Source: Pelagimonas phthalicica (GTDB lineage Bacteria > Pseudomonadota > Alphaproteobacteria > Rhodobacterales > Rhodobacteraceae). From it: a DNA stretch of 64,000 nucleotides. Below the pieces are notes generated by a model that saw only the letters and a program-made list of their open reading frames with translations, was not told where the DNA came from and did no database searches. Shown piece after piece: positions 1 through 9,024 of the stretch. A program made the translations under genes and the position numbers. Each line of letters starts with the position of its first letter. The first letter of the stretch is position 1. The DNA lies in the NCBI RefSeq assembly GCF_004364805.1, contig NZ_SOAP01000002.1, positions 124,001-188,000 of the forward strand, in the 5' to 3' direction.

Positions 1-2
1 AT

Positions 3-838
3 GACACGGCTGTCACCGAAGAAGGTACACCGGTTACCATCGACGATCCTGCTGCCAACGACAGCGATCCAGATGGCGATCCGCTGACTGTCACTGGTGT
101 GGGTACGCCAACCAATGGTACCGCCACTTTGAACCCGGATGGCACTGTGACCTATACTCCGGTTGACGGCTTTACCGGTGATGACACCATCCCATACACT
201 GTGGATGACGGGAATGGCGGCACCGATACCGGTGAGATCGTTGTGACCGTGACCCCAGAGGGTGACGAGAACGAAGCACCTGATGCGGTGGATGACACAG
301 CCACCACACCCGAGGGTACGCCTGTCACCATCGATGATCCGTCGGCCAACGATACCGATCCAGATGGCGATCCGCTGACCGTGACCGAAGTGGGCACGCC
401 AACCAACGGCACCGCCACTCTGAACCCGGATGGCACTGTGAGCTATACACCGGATGATGGCTTTACCGGTGATGACACCATCCCATACACTGTGGATGAC
501 GGGAACGGTGGCACCGATACCGGTGAGATCGTTGTGACTGTGACACCAGAAGACGAGAACGAGGCTCCAACGGCTGTTGATGACACCGCGACCACGCCCG
601 AGGGCACGCCGGTTGTTATTGACGATCCTGCAGCCAACGACGAAGACCCGGATGGCGATCCGCTGACCGTGACCAGTGTGGGTGATCCGACCAACGGCAC
701 CGCCACTCTGAACCCGGATGGCACTGTGACCTATACGCCGGATGATGGCTTTGTTGGTGAGGACACGATCCCTTACACCGTGGATGACGGCAATGGTGGC
801 ACCGATACCGGTGAGATCGTTGTGACCGTCGAGCCCGA
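3..838 (+). repeat. Tandem repeats of about 290 bp coding for cadherin-like domains
   Basis: Three consecutive coding repeats of about 288-291 bp. Landmarks recur at about 170, 461 and 743 (coding for DGFTGDDTIPYTVDDGNGG). Identity at DNA level is very high between the first two copies, which suggests recent duplication or gene conversion. The array continues left of the window. Confidence 0.85.
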
Positions 839-2558
839 AGAAGGCCGTATTGACACAGACGTCTTCCCAGTTGCTCCGGGCCTGCAGCCGCTTGATCCGT
901 TGAACGGCTTCGACGAAGACCCGGATCCAATGGATGATCTGGACTCCATCGACGGCACTTCGGGCGCTGACACCATCGCAACCGGAGATGATGCGGATAC
1001 CATCAATGCCGGTGGTGGCGATGACAGCATCTTGCCTGGTATTGACGATGACCTTGTCAACCTGGGCGGCGGTGACGACTATGTGTTCGATCTGCAAGGC
1101 GCGGATACCATCCTGGGCGGGTCGGGCGACGACACCATCCTGGCGGGCATCGACACCTTCTCGGATTATCCGAATGACGATCCGGCCTTTGGTCCTGGCA
1201 CGCCTCTGGCAGGTCTCGGCTTTGACCGCGATCCGAACCCGGATGATGGTCGTGACAGCATTCAGGGCAACCTGGGCAATGACTCGATTGTGACTGGTGA
1301 CGATGACGACACCATCGACGGTGGCGGCGACAATGACACCATTGACGCCGGTATCGATGATGACCTCGTCATGGGTGGTCAGGGTGATGACTCGATCCTA
1401 GGTGGTCACGGGTCCGATACGCTGGATGGCGGTCAGGGCAATGACTTCATCGACGGGTCTGCTCCGGCCTCGCTTGAGATTGACGATGAGACCGATCCGA
1501 ACAGTGAAAACGACCGTGACTCCATTGATGGCGCGCTGGGCGACGACACCCTGCTGGGTGGCGACGACGATGACACGCTGATCGGTGGCTCTGGTGAAGA
1601 TCTGCTGGACGGTGGCATTGACGAAGACTTGCTCATGGGTGGCGGCGATGACGACACCTTGCTGGGCGGCGATGGCAATGACACGCTGAACGGTGGTGAC
1701 GGTGACGATAGCATCCGTGGTGGTGCCGATCGTGACATGATCCAGGTCGATAGCGCACCTGCGGGTATCGGTGACACTGTAGACGGTGGTGCAGAAGGGG
1801 ACGACCATGACATTCTGGATCTGGGTGGCGTTGGCGAGCGCGATGTTGACTGGCGTATCGCTGATGGCGCGACACCGGACAGCAATGGTAACGGTCTCGA
1901 CGGCACGATCGAATTCCTCGACGGGGCAGGCAATGTCACCGGCACCATGGAATTCTTCGAGATCGAAGAGATCGTCTGCTTTACGCCGGGCACGCTGATT
2001 GCGACCCCATCGGGTGAGCGTCTGGTCGAAGACCTTCAGGAAGGTGACCGTGTCATTACCCGTGACAACGGCATTCAGGAAATCAAGTGGCTGGGCCGCA
2101 AGGACCTGACCGGGCATGATCTGGCGCGCAAGCCTCACTTCAAGCCGATCCTGATCCAGAAGGGCGCGCTGGGCAACAACCTGCCAGAGCATGACCTGCT
2201 GGTCTCGCCAAACCACCGCGTGCTGGTCGCCAATGACAAGACCGCTCTGTACTTTGAAGAGCGCGAAGTTCTGGTTGCCGCCAAGCACCTGACCGGTCTG
2301 GACGGTGTGGATGAGGTCGAAAGCCTCGGCGTGAGCTATATCCACATCATGTTCGAGAACCATGAGGTGATCCTGTCGAACGGGGCCTGGACCGAAAGCT
2401 TCCAGCCGGGTGACTACAGCCTCAAAGGTATCGGCAACGCCCAGCGTCAGGAGATCTTTGAACTGTTCCCCGAGTTGGAGCATGCGGAAGGTCTGAAAGC
2501 TTATGGCTCGGCGCGTCGTTCGCTGAAGAAGCATGAGGCGGCTCTGCTCACCAAGTAA
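3..2558 (+). CDS. RTX/cadherin-like secreted protein with C-terminal Hint domain (5' partial)
   Basis: The reading frame is open from the left edge (codon 1 at base 3) to TAA 2556-2558, so the N-terminus lies outside the window; the first internal ATG at 99 is not the true start. Order of parts: Ig/cadherin-like tandem repeats of about 97 residues (TVTYTPDDGFTGDDTIPYTV type) to about base 838; glycine/aspartate-rich RTX-like calcium repeats (GGxGxD variants such as GGDGDDS) from about 950 to 1750; a Hint-type domain from about 1978 to 2330, recognisable by CFTPGTLIATPSGERLVEDL, GDRVITRDNG and SPNHRVLV. Hint_2 domains at the C-terminus of RTX proteins are common in roseobacters. The protein is probably exported by a type I system and placed on the surface or released; whether the Hint domain cleaves itself cannot be told from sequence. 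Confidence 0.9.
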   Translation, partial: DTAVTEEGTPVTIDDPAANDSDPDGDPLTVTGVGTPTNGTATLNPDGTVTYTPVDGFTGDDTIPYTVDDGNGGTDTGEIVVTVTPEGDENEAPDAVDDTATTPEGTPVTIDDPSANDTDPDGDPLTVTEVGTPTNGTATLNPDGTVSYTPDDGFTGDDTIPYTVDDGNGGTDTGEIVVTVTPEDENEAPTAVDDTATTPEGTPVVIDDPAANDEDPDGDPLTVTSVGDPTNGTATLNPDGTVTYTPDDGFVGEDTIPYTVDDGNGGTDTGEIVVTVEPEEGRIDTDVFPVAPGLQPLDPLNGFDEDPDPMDDLDSIDGTSGADTIATGDDADTINAGGGDDSILPGIDDDLVNLGGGDDYVFDLQGADTILGGSGDDTILAGIDTFSDYPNDDPAFGPGTPLAGLGFDRDPNPDDGRDSIQGNLGNDSIVTGDDDDTIDGGGDNDTIDAGIDDDLVMGGQGDDSILGGHGSDTLDGGQGNDFIDGSAPASLEIDDETDPNSENDRDSIDGALGDDTLLGGDDDDTLIGGSGEDLLDGGIDEDLLMGGGDDDTLLGGDGNDTLNGGDGDDSIRGGADRDMIQVDSAPAGIGDTVDGGAEGDDHDILDLGGVGERDVDWRIADGATPDSNGNGLDGTIEFLDGAGNVTGTMEFFEIEEIVCFTPGTLIATPSGERLVEDLQEGDRVITRDNGIQEIKWLGRKDLTGHDLARKPHFKPILIQKGALGNNLPEHDLLVSPNHRVLVANDKTALYFEEREVLVAAKHLTGLDGVDEVESLGVSYIHIMFENHEVILSNGAWTESFQPGDYSLKGIGNAQRQEIFELFPELEHAEGLKAYGSARRSLKKHEAALLTK

Positions 2559-2693
2559 GTTGGCCAAGTAATCGCTGAATATGCAGCACGGCCCCTGCCA
2601 AGGTGGTGGGCCGGGACGGGGCGGCCCTTGGGGCTGCCCCTTCTGCGTTTTTGGTTCGGCGGGGTTTGCGCCTGCGGCGGGCGGGGGAGGGGC
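2559..2693. other. Intergenic, GC-rich, no gene seen
   Basis: The stretch between the RTX gene and the first dispersed repeat element is very GC-rich and has imperfect inverted repeats (GGGGCGGCCCTTGGGGCTGCCCC around 2618-2640) that could end transcription of the upstream gene, but it lacks a clear T-run. ORFs here are short and have no recognisable product. Confidence 0.5.
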
Positions 2694-2786
2694 GTCGTCA
2701 TTGTCGCTCGGACCAATGGCGCAACAATGACGACCCTCTTGGCCTGCGGCCAATTCACCCCGGGATACTTGGGGCCCAAAGAAGCC
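2694..2786 (-). repeat. Dispersed intergenic hairpin element, copy A
   Basis: Read on the minus strand: 29-nt core (2758-2786) starting GGCTTCTTTGGGCC and ending TATCCCGGGG, then a perfect hairpin TTGGCC-gca-GGCCAA (2739-2753). This copy is followed by a second, larger perfect inverted repeat of 11 bp, GTCGTCATTGT (2694-2704) with ACAATGACGAC (2724-2734). The other copies are at 9852, 19214 and 26285. It lies between the RTX gene and the downstream regulator gene. Confidence 0.8.
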
Positions 2787-2885
2787 TTGGGCGCGCGTGA
2801 TATTCCGTTGCGGTTTTGCGGGCAAGTCATTGCTTTGGCTTGGGGAATGTGGTTCGGTTTCTATTGGACAACCTCAAGCAAAAGG

Positions 2886-3851
2886 ATGCCTCGCGTGGAG
2901 CAACAGACAGCGCAACATTTCCATTTCATCCTGATGGAACGCTATCAATTGCTGTCGTTGGTCTCAGCCTTGGAGGTGTTGCAAAACGCCAATTACACGG
3001 CTGAGCGAAGCTTGTTCACCTGGTCGTTTCACGCGCCTGGGGACACGCCGGTGTCAACTTTGGGCAGCTGTGAATTCCCCTGTGCGCCATTGGAGGCGAT
3101 CAAAGCCCCAACTGAGGTGGTTGTTGTGGGCGGCACAACAATCGCGGCGCTGAGCAATGCCAAGCTCAACGCCTGGCTCGCGCGCCATGTTCGGCAAGGG
3201 GTGCGCCTGTCAGCATTAGCGACGGGGGCCTTTGTTTTGGCAAGCGCCGGGATGGCGGGTGGGGATGCGCCAACGCTGCATTGGCAGTTCCGTGACACCT
3301 TTCGCGAGCGGTTTCCCGAGATCGAGCTGAGCACCAAGCCATTTGTGGCTGAGGGCAATCGTTGTTCCAGCTCAGGCGGCGTGTCGGCCATCGATCTGTT
3401 TCTACGTTTTGTTGCGGATTACCATGGCGAGGCGTTTGCCACGCGTGTTTCTGAATCGATGAACTATGTCACCATGCAACAGGTGCAGCAGGTGGCGTCG
3501 GCCGAGGCCTCGGCGCGCAGCCGGGTCAAGAACCCTGCGGTCCTGACCGCCTTGGAGATGATGGAGGGCAATCTGGAACACCCCATCACCCCGCCGCAAA
3601 TCGCCCAGGAAATCGGCGTGTCGACGCGGCAATTGGAACGATTGTTCAACAAATATCTCGGGCAAAGTCCGAAACGCTATTACATGCATTTGCGCCTGCG
3701 CCGGGCCTATTTCCTTTTGACCCAGACCAATATGCCGGTCATTGAGGTCGCATTGGCCTGCGGGTTTCAATCGGCTGGCCATTTCGCCAAGTGTTTTCGC
3801 GCGGAATTTGGCCAGACGCCAACGGAGTTGTTGAAGGCTTGGGGCGTTTAG
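2886..3851 (+). CDS. GlxA-family AraC-type transcriptional regulator (GbdR-like)
   Basis: About 321 residues. The N-terminal half (to about residue 190) is a DJ-1/PfpI-like domain (EVVVVGGTTIAALSN; LSALATGAFVLASAG) and the C-terminal 100 residues carry two AraC helix-turn-helix units (ITPPQIAQEIGVSTRQLERLF; PVIEVALACGFQSAGHFAKCFRAEFG). This architecture is that of GlxA/GbdR/CdhR regulators, several of which control glycine betaine, carnitine or arginine catabolism. ATG 2886 was chosen; GTG 2895 is a real alternative, because AAAGG at 2881-2885 sits nine bases before it. The ORF extends to 2628, but that part overlaps the repeat element. Its neighbours 4 kb downstream include a dimethylglycine dehydrogenase-like gene. 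Confidence 0.85.
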   Translation: MPRVEQQTAQHFHFILMERYQLLSLVSALEVLQNANYTAERSLFTWSFHAPGDTPVSTLGSCEFPCAPLEAIKAPTEVVVVGGTTIAALSNAKLNAWLARHVRQGVRLSALATGAFVLASAGMAGGDAPTLHWQFRDTFRERFPEIELSTKPFVAEGNRCSSSGGVSAIDLFLRFVADYHGEAFATRVSESMNYVTMQQVQQVASAEASARSRVKNPAVLTALEMMEGNLEHPITPPQIAQEIGVSTRQLERLFNKYLGQSPKRYYMHLRLRRAYFLLTQTNMPVIEVALACGFQSAGHFAKCFRAEFGQTPTELLKAWGV

Positions 3852-3871
3852 CGTGACTATCGAGGTAGTTT

Positions 3872-4297
3872 ATGGAAAAGGTTTTTCAGGGGCAGTGTTT
3901 ATGTGGGGCAGTGCGCTATGAGGCGCGGGGCCGGCCTGTGGTTGTGGCGCAATGCCATTGCGAAGAATGTCGCAAGATCAGCGGGACAGGTCACAGTATC
4001 GGCGCGATGTTTGCAAAATCTGATGTGAATTTGTCGGGGCAGGTGCATGAATACAAATACATGTCGGCGCGCGGGTCTGAAGTAACCAAAGCCTCATGCC
4101 CGATTTGCGCCTGTCAGATCTATGGCTGCAACACCCTGTCCGAGGATCACATGACTTTGACCCTTGGCAGTATGGATGACGCGCAGGATCTAGCGGTCGA
4201 CGTGGTGATCTTTGAGCGTGACAGGCCCGAATGGGATCAATTGGGCGAAGGCGTGATGTGTTTTCACACACAACCTGATTGGAGCCCGGATAGCTGA
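3872..4297 (+). CDS. GFA/CENP-V family zinc-binding protein
   Basis: 141 residues with the cysteine pattern of the GFA fold: CLCGAVRYE near residue 10, CHCEECRK near 30 and CPICACQIYG near 75. The family is named for glutathione-dependent formaldehyde-activating enzyme (S-hydroxymethylglutathione synthase), although most members have no shown activity. It starts 20 bp after the regulator and is co-directional, so probably co-transcribed. A role in handling formaldehyde released by the nearby demethylating flavoenzyme is attractive but is inference. Confidence 0.85.
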   Translation: MEKVFQGQCLCGAVRYEARGRPVVVAQCHCEECRKISGTGHSIGAMFAKSDVNLSGQVHEYKYMSARGSEVTKASCPICACQIYGCNTLSEDHMTLTLGSMDDAQDLAVDVVIFERDRPEWDQLGEGVMCFHTQPDWSPDS

Positions 4298-4314
4298 CAG
4301 CCCGATACTCGGAT

Positions 4315-4923
4315 TTAGACCAAAGCCACCTGTTCGGCGCGCCAATCGGCCCAGGCTTCGGGCGTGTCGAGATCTGTGAGCGCGTTATCACCGGGCAGGG
4401 CGACACGGCGCAGGCGATAGCTGTTATCCTTGACCACCTGCCGCGCGCCCTGATCGCCCTCAAGCGCCATGAGCGCGGTAAAGCAATCTGCGGGAAACAG
4501 CACGGGATGGCCGGGTGTGCCGTCTTCGGTTGTGGCCTGTTGCAGGGTTGGGTGCGGCTCGTTCAGGAACCCCTGATAGACCGTCAACAGGTCCTCGGTG
4601 GTCAGGTCCGGCATATCCGCAGGCAGGATCATCACCGCCTTGAGATTGCGCGGCAACATGCCCACCCCGCGACGCAGTGAGGCAGACATGCCAAGCGCCG
4701 CGTCCGGCACCGCGACCATCTGCACGGGCAGGCCCTGCAAGGCCTCGGCGCGGGGGTGATCATAGTCGGGCAGGGTGACGCAAACATGCGCACCGGTGGC
4801 CAAGGCCATTTCAACCTGACGGCGCAGCAAAGCGACGCCGTCAATCTCTTGCAACAATTTGTCCTGGCCCCGCATCCGTCGGCTGGCTCCGGCGGCGGGA
4901 ATCACAATGGCGATATCAAGCAT
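4315..4923 (-). CDS. MobA/MocA-like nucleotidyltransferase
   Basis: 202 residues from ATG 4923; an upstream TTG at 4941 has no ribosome binding site. The N-terminal signature IPAAGASRRMRGQDKLL and the later LPADMPDLT match the NTP_transf_3 fold used by molybdenum cofactor cytidylyl- or guanylyltransferases. MocA would load CMP onto Mo-molybdopterin for xanthine-oxidase-type enzymes. No molybdoenzyme gene is beside it, so the exact nucleotide and partner are unknown. It converges on the GFA gene with only 17 bp between stops. Confidence 0.8.
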   Translation of the reverse strand: MLDIAIVIPAAGASRRMRGQDKLLQEIDGVALLRRQVEMALATGAHVCVTLPDYDHPRAEALQGLPVQMVAVPDAALGMSASLRRGVGMLPRNLKAVMILPADMPDLTTEDLLTVYQGFLNEPHPTLQQATTEDGTPGHPVLFPADCFTALMALEGDQGARQVVKDNSYRLRRVALPGDNALTDLDTPEAWADWRAEQVALV

Positions 4924-4992
4924 GGCGGGACCATACAGCAAGATGGCACAATCCCTCAGAGAAATCTTTTGACGCCTCTCCTTTGGGTTGTG

Positions 4993-7404
4993 TTAACCAC
5001 GCATCCTCGCCCCGTCTTGATCAAAGAGAGGTTCGGGCAAAAGCGTCGCTTTACACATGTTTCCAAGCACTTCCACCTCGGCCTTCATGTCTGATGAGAC
5101 CAGCGCTCGGGGTACCAAAGCCAGGGCAACGGACTTGCCCAGATGGTGCGAATACCCGCCGGAAGTGCAGAACCCCTGTACCTTTCCATCAATCCAGACC
5201 GGTTCATAGGCGTTTACATCCGCATCCTCGGCCTCGATTTCAAAGGCGACCGATACCCGTTCAGGCGGCGCGCTGCGTTCGGCTTCGGCGGCAGCGCGAC
5301 CGATGAAATCGGTTTCTTTCTTCCAAGAAATAAAACGATCCAATCCGGTTTCGGCCGGGGTGTAGTCGGGGCTGAATTCACGCCCCCAGGAGCCAAAGAA
5401 TTTGTCCAGACGCAGGCTCATCATGGCGCGCATGCCAAAGGGGCGGATGCCGAATTCTTGCCCGGCCTCCCACAGCACTTGCCAAAGTGCGCGTTGCTCC
5501 ATCGCGTCGACATAGATTTCATATCCAAGGTCACCGGTATAGCTGACGCGCTGAACGATGGCGGTGGAAAGGCCAATCGTCAGTTGGCGCACATCCATGA
5601 ACCGCATGTCCGAGACGTCTTCGCGCGTCACGGCCTGCAAGAGGTCGTGCGCCCGTGGTCCGGCGATCTGGAACCCGGTGCGCCGGTCCGAGACATTGTC
5701 GAGAGTGACCTCGCCGTCGGGTTCATGGCGCATGAACCAGCGCATGTGATAGGCCTGCGCGCCATACGATCCGGTGATCTGGAAATGGGTTTCGCTGAGG
5801 CAACTGACGGTGAAATCACCGATGATCCGACCTTGGGGCGACAGCATTGGCGTCAAAGACAACCGACCCGGGGCAGGGATGCGACCGGCCATCAGGCGAT
5901 CAAGCCAGGCGCGGGCACCGGGGCCTTGCACGTCATATTTGCCAAAATTCTGCACCTCGTTGATGCCGACAGCGTTGCGCACGGCTGCGACTTCGCGCGC
6001 GGTGGCGTCAAAGGCGTTTGAGCGGCGGAAAGACGGCGTTTCATAGCGTGGCTCATCGCCCTCAGCGAAATAGTTGACCACCTCAAGCCCGTATTGCTGC
6101 CCCCAGACCGCGCCAATGTTGTCAAAGACGTCATACATCGGCGTGGTGCGCAGTGGGCGCGCGGCGGGCAGTTCTTCGTTGGGGTAGGACACGCTGAAAC
6201 GGGTCTGATAATTCTCAATCACCTTGGGCAGCGTATAGCCCGGCGTGATCCAGCGCCCGTAGCGCGCCACATCCATCGCCGAAGTGTCGCGTTCGCATTC
6301 TCCGTCGACCATCCATTGCGCCAGCATCAGCCCAACACCGCCGCCCTGGCTGAACCCGGCCATGACGCCACAGGCGCTCCAATAACCGTGCAGGCCCGGG
6401 ATCGGGCCGACCAGCGGGTTGCCATCGGGGGCAAAGGTAAACGGCCCGTGGATGACCGATTTCACCCCGGCGGTTTCCAAAACAGGGAAGCGTTTGTAGG
6501 CAAAGGCAATGCTGTCTTCGATCTTGTCAAAATCGTCGGGCAGCAATTCGTGACCAAAATCCCAAGGCGTGCCGTCAACCGCCCAAGGCCGACAAGGTTG
6601 TTCATAGAATCCAATGCACAGCCCGCGCCCTTCTTGACGCAGATAGCTTTCGCCGGACGGGTCCATCACATGCGGATGTTCGGTGCCGCGCTCATAGATC
6701 TCGGCGATCTCGTCGGTGACGATATATTGATGCTCCATCGGGTGCAGCGGCAGATAGACCCCGGCCATGGCTCCGACCTCGCGCGCCCATAGCCCACCGG
6801 CATTGACCACATGTTCGGTATGGATCGTGCCCTTGTCGGTGACCACATCCCAGGTGCCATCGGGGCGTTGGTTGGTTTCTATCACCTTGGTATGCGTGAC
6901 AATTTCCGCTCCGCCCATGCGCGCGGCTTTGGCATAGGCATGGGTGGTGCCCGAGGGGTCAAGATGCCCATCCAAGGGGTCGTAAAGCGCGCCGATAATG
7001 CCATCGGTGTTGATGATCGGGGCAAATTCCTTGATCTGCTCGGGACCAAAGACCTCGGTTTCCAGCCCCATATAGCGGTGCTTGGCGCGTTCGGCCAACA
7101 GCATGTCAAAACGGTCCTGGTTATCCGCCAGGGTCAGCCCGCCAACATGGTGCAAGCCGCAAGACATGCCGGTGATCTCTTCGAGCTCTTTATAAAGGTT
7201 GATCGTATAGCCCTGCAGCGCCGCCATATTGGTGTCGCCATTCAGGGTGTGAAACCCACCCGCCGCGTGCCAGGTCGACCCGCTGGTCAACTCCGAGCGT
7301 TCAACCAGCATGACGTCAGACCAGCCCAATTTGGTCAGGTGATAGAGCACCGACGCCCCGACAACGCCGCCGCCAATGACAACTACTCTGCTCGTGGTTT
7401 TCAT
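4993..7404 (-). CDS. GcvT-family FAD-dependent oxidoreductase (dimethylglycine/sarcosine dehydrogenase-like)
   Basis: 803 residues from ATG 7404, seven bases after a GGGGGG Shine-Dalgarno. The N-terminal D-amino acid oxidase-type domain (about 5-365) opens with the FAD loop VVVIGGGVVGAS and contains TSGSTWHAAGG, the usual covalent-flavin region of this group. A linker domain follows, then a folate-binding GCV_T domain (about 430-700; YDVQGPGARAWLDRLMAGR) and the aminomethyltransferase C-domain. Such enzymes oxidatively demethylate dimethylglycine, sarcosine or related N-methyl amines and pass the one-carbon unit to tetrahydrofolate. The substrate cannot be fixed from sequence. It is a single gene; 218 bp separate its start from the end of the next gene. 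Confidence 0.9.
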   Translation of the reverse strand: MKTTSRVVVIGGGVVGASVLYHLTKLGWSDVMLVERSELTSGSTWHAAGGFHTLNGDTNMAALQGYTINLYKELEEITGMSCGLHHVGGLTLADNQDRFDMLLAERAKHRYMGLETEVFGPEQIKEFAPIINTDGIIGALYDPLDGHLDPSGTTHAYAKAARMGGAEIVTHTKVIETNQRPDGTWDVVTDKGTIHTEHVVNAGGLWAREVGAMAGVYLPLHPMEHQYIVTDEIAEIYERGTEHPHVMDPSGESYLRQEGRGLCIGFYEQPCRPWAVDGTPWDFGHELLPDDFDKIEDSIAFAYKRFPVLETAGVKSVIHGPFTFAPDGNPLVGPIPGLHGYWSACGVMAGFSQGGGVGLMLAQWMVDGECERDTSAMDVARYGRWITPGYTLPKVIENYQTRFSVSYPNEELPAARPLRTTPMYDVFDNIGAVWGQQYGLEVVNYFAEGDEPRYETPSFRRSNAFDATAREVAAVRNAVGINEVQNFGKYDVQGPGARAWLDRLMAGRIPAPGRLSLTPMLSPQGRIIGDFTVSCLSETHFQITGSYGAQAYHMRWFMRHEPDGEVTLDNVSDRRTGFQIAGPRAHDLLQAVTREDVSDMRFMDVRQLTIGLSTAIVQRVSYTGDLGYEIYVDAMEQRALWQVLWEAGQEFGIRPFGMRAMMSLRLDKFFGSWGREFSPDYTPAETGLDRFISWKKETDFIGRAAAEAERSAPPERVSVAFEIEAEDADVNAYEPVWIDGKVQGFCTSGGYSHHLGKSVALALVPRALVSSDMKAEVEVLGNMCKATLLPEPLFDQDGARMRG

Positions 7405-7622
7405 GAAATGCCCCCCGTATTGGCCTGAACACATGATCTTTATCGTGACCAGTTTAGGAGCGAATTGGCGCTTTAACGTGCCAGTCGCGACATGTTGTGT
7501 CGTGAACAGCGTGCGAATTGCCGGTTCGGAGCAGTTTTCCGAGCGGAAAGGACACCCAGCCCGAACCTGTAACCAGACGTATGGGCAGATTTGTTCAAGA
7601 CCTAATGCAGGAGGCGCGCGCG

Positions 7623-8954
7623 TCAGCTTTCGCTTGTGGGGCGGGAAATCAGTGGGCGCACCTTGAGCAGGGTGATGCGATTGTTTTCTCGCTCCAGCAC
7701 CTGGAAACGGAAATTGTGGAACGAGAAAACCTGACCCACGACCGGGATCATCTGCGCCTCGTGAATGACCAGACCGGCAACCGTATTGGCCTCATCATCG
7801 GGCAGTGTCCAATCCGTGGCGCGGTTAAAGTCGCGAATGGTCATCGCCCCTTCGATCAAGTAATCGCCATCCTCGGCGCGGCGGGTTGCCTGTGTCTCGT
7901 CCGGATCGAATTCATCGGTGATCTCGCCAACAATCTCCTCCAGAATGTCCTCGAGCGTGATCAGTCCCTCGAGCGAGCCATACTCATCCACCACCAGCGC
8001 AAAATGGGTGCGACGGCGCAGGAATTGCCGCATCTGATCGTCCAAAGATGTGGTGTCGGGCACAAAATAGGGGGTCATGGCCACATCGGTCACTTTGAAC
8101 CCATGCAGCGCCCCGGCGGTGGTCTCGGCCTCGTCGATCAGCGCATACATGGCGCGCAGCAGATCCTTGGCATGGATCACACCAATGATGTTTTCGGGAT
8201 CATCGCGAAAGACGGGCAGGCGGGTATGGCTGGATTGCAGACATTGTTCCAGAATGGCTTGGGGCGCGTCATCGGCATTGATCATCTCAATCCCCGAGCG
8301 GTGCAGCATGATTTCCTCAACCGTGCGTTCGGCCAGATCCAGCGCGCCCAGGATCCGGTCGCGGTCTTCCTTTTCGACCACGCCTTCGGAATGGCCCAGC
8401 TGCAGCGCCCCGGCGATCTCCTCGCGCACGGCAAGGATATGGCTGTCCGGGTCAATCTGAACGCCAAAGACGCGCAAAACGCCACGCACCAATAGGCGCA
8501 CCGCCGCCACTACCGGGGCAAAGAGTTTGACCACCAGCGAAATAGGGCCCGCGACGCGCGCAGCGGCAGTTTCGGGATTGGTGATGGCATAGGTCTTGGG
8601 CAGCACCTCGGCAAAGATCAGCACCAAGAGTGTCATCACCAAAGTCGCCAGCGCCACGCCGCTTTCGCCAAAGAGCCGCGTGAACAATGCCGTCGCCAGC
8701 GAGGTGGCCAGAATGTTGACCAGATTGTTGCCCAGCAAAACCGAGCCAATCAGACGCTCGCTATCCTCGGTGATGTCCAGCGCCACCGAAGCCCCGGTCG
8801 AGCCTTTGTCCTGCGCAGCCTTCAACTTGCCTCGCGACGCCGCGGTCAGAGCGGTTTCCGAGCCCGAGAAAAAGGCCGATAGGGTCAAAAGGGCCAGAAT
8901 TGACAAGGATGTGATCCAAAAGGCGGTGTCAATCAGACTGGTCTCGGCTTCCAT
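7623..8954 (-). CDS. CNNM/CorC (HlyC) family membrane protein with CBS domains
   Basis: 443 residues. Part one is a DUF21 membrane domain with hydrophobic segments near residues 12-30, 60-85, 95-115 and 130-155 and the marker SAFFSGSETALTAASR. A CBS pair follows at about 205-335 (IIGVIHAKDLLRA; FALVVDEYGSLEGLITLEDILEEIVGEI), then a CorC_HlyC transporter-associated domain at about 350-430. Family members export magnesium or help magnesium/cobalt homeostasis; the hemolysin label is historical. It is divergent from the phosphoesterase gene with 70 bp between the starts. Confidence 0.9.
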   Translation of the reverse strand: MEAETSLIDTAFWITSLSILALLTLSAFFSGSETALTAASRGKLKAAQDKGSTGASVALDITEDSERLIGSVLLGNNLVNILATSLATALFTRLFGESGVALATLVMTLLVLIFAEVLPKTYAITNPETAAARVAGPISLVVKLFAPVVAAVRLLVRGVLRVFGVQIDPDSHILAVREEIAGALQLGHSEGVVEKEDRDRILGALDLAERTVEEIMLHRSGIEMINADDAPQAILEQCLQSSHTRLPVFRDDPENIIGVIHAKDLLRAMYALIDEAETTAGALHGFKVTDVAMTPYFVPDTTSLDDQMRQFLRRRTHFALVVDEYGSLEGLITLEDILEEIVGEITDEFDPDETQATRRAEDGDYLIEGAMTIRDFNRATDWTLPDDEANTVAGLVIHEAQMIPVVGQVFSFHNFRFQVLERENNRITLLKVRPLISRPTSES

Positions 8955-9024
8955 GCGTTTTGCTTTCCATTAAGGTTAGGGTGGTTATGGGGTGACAGAC
9001 CCGTTCAATCAAGGGGAGCCGTGA

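Noticed and set aside
1398-2825. 475-residue minus-strand ORF
   Set aside because: Opposite the RTX/Hint gene, which has strong domain signatures.
7405-7622. Glycine riboswitch upstream of the dimethylglycine dehydrogenase gene
   Set aside because: No paired aptamer pattern could be traced; only a normal Shine-Dalgarno is visible.
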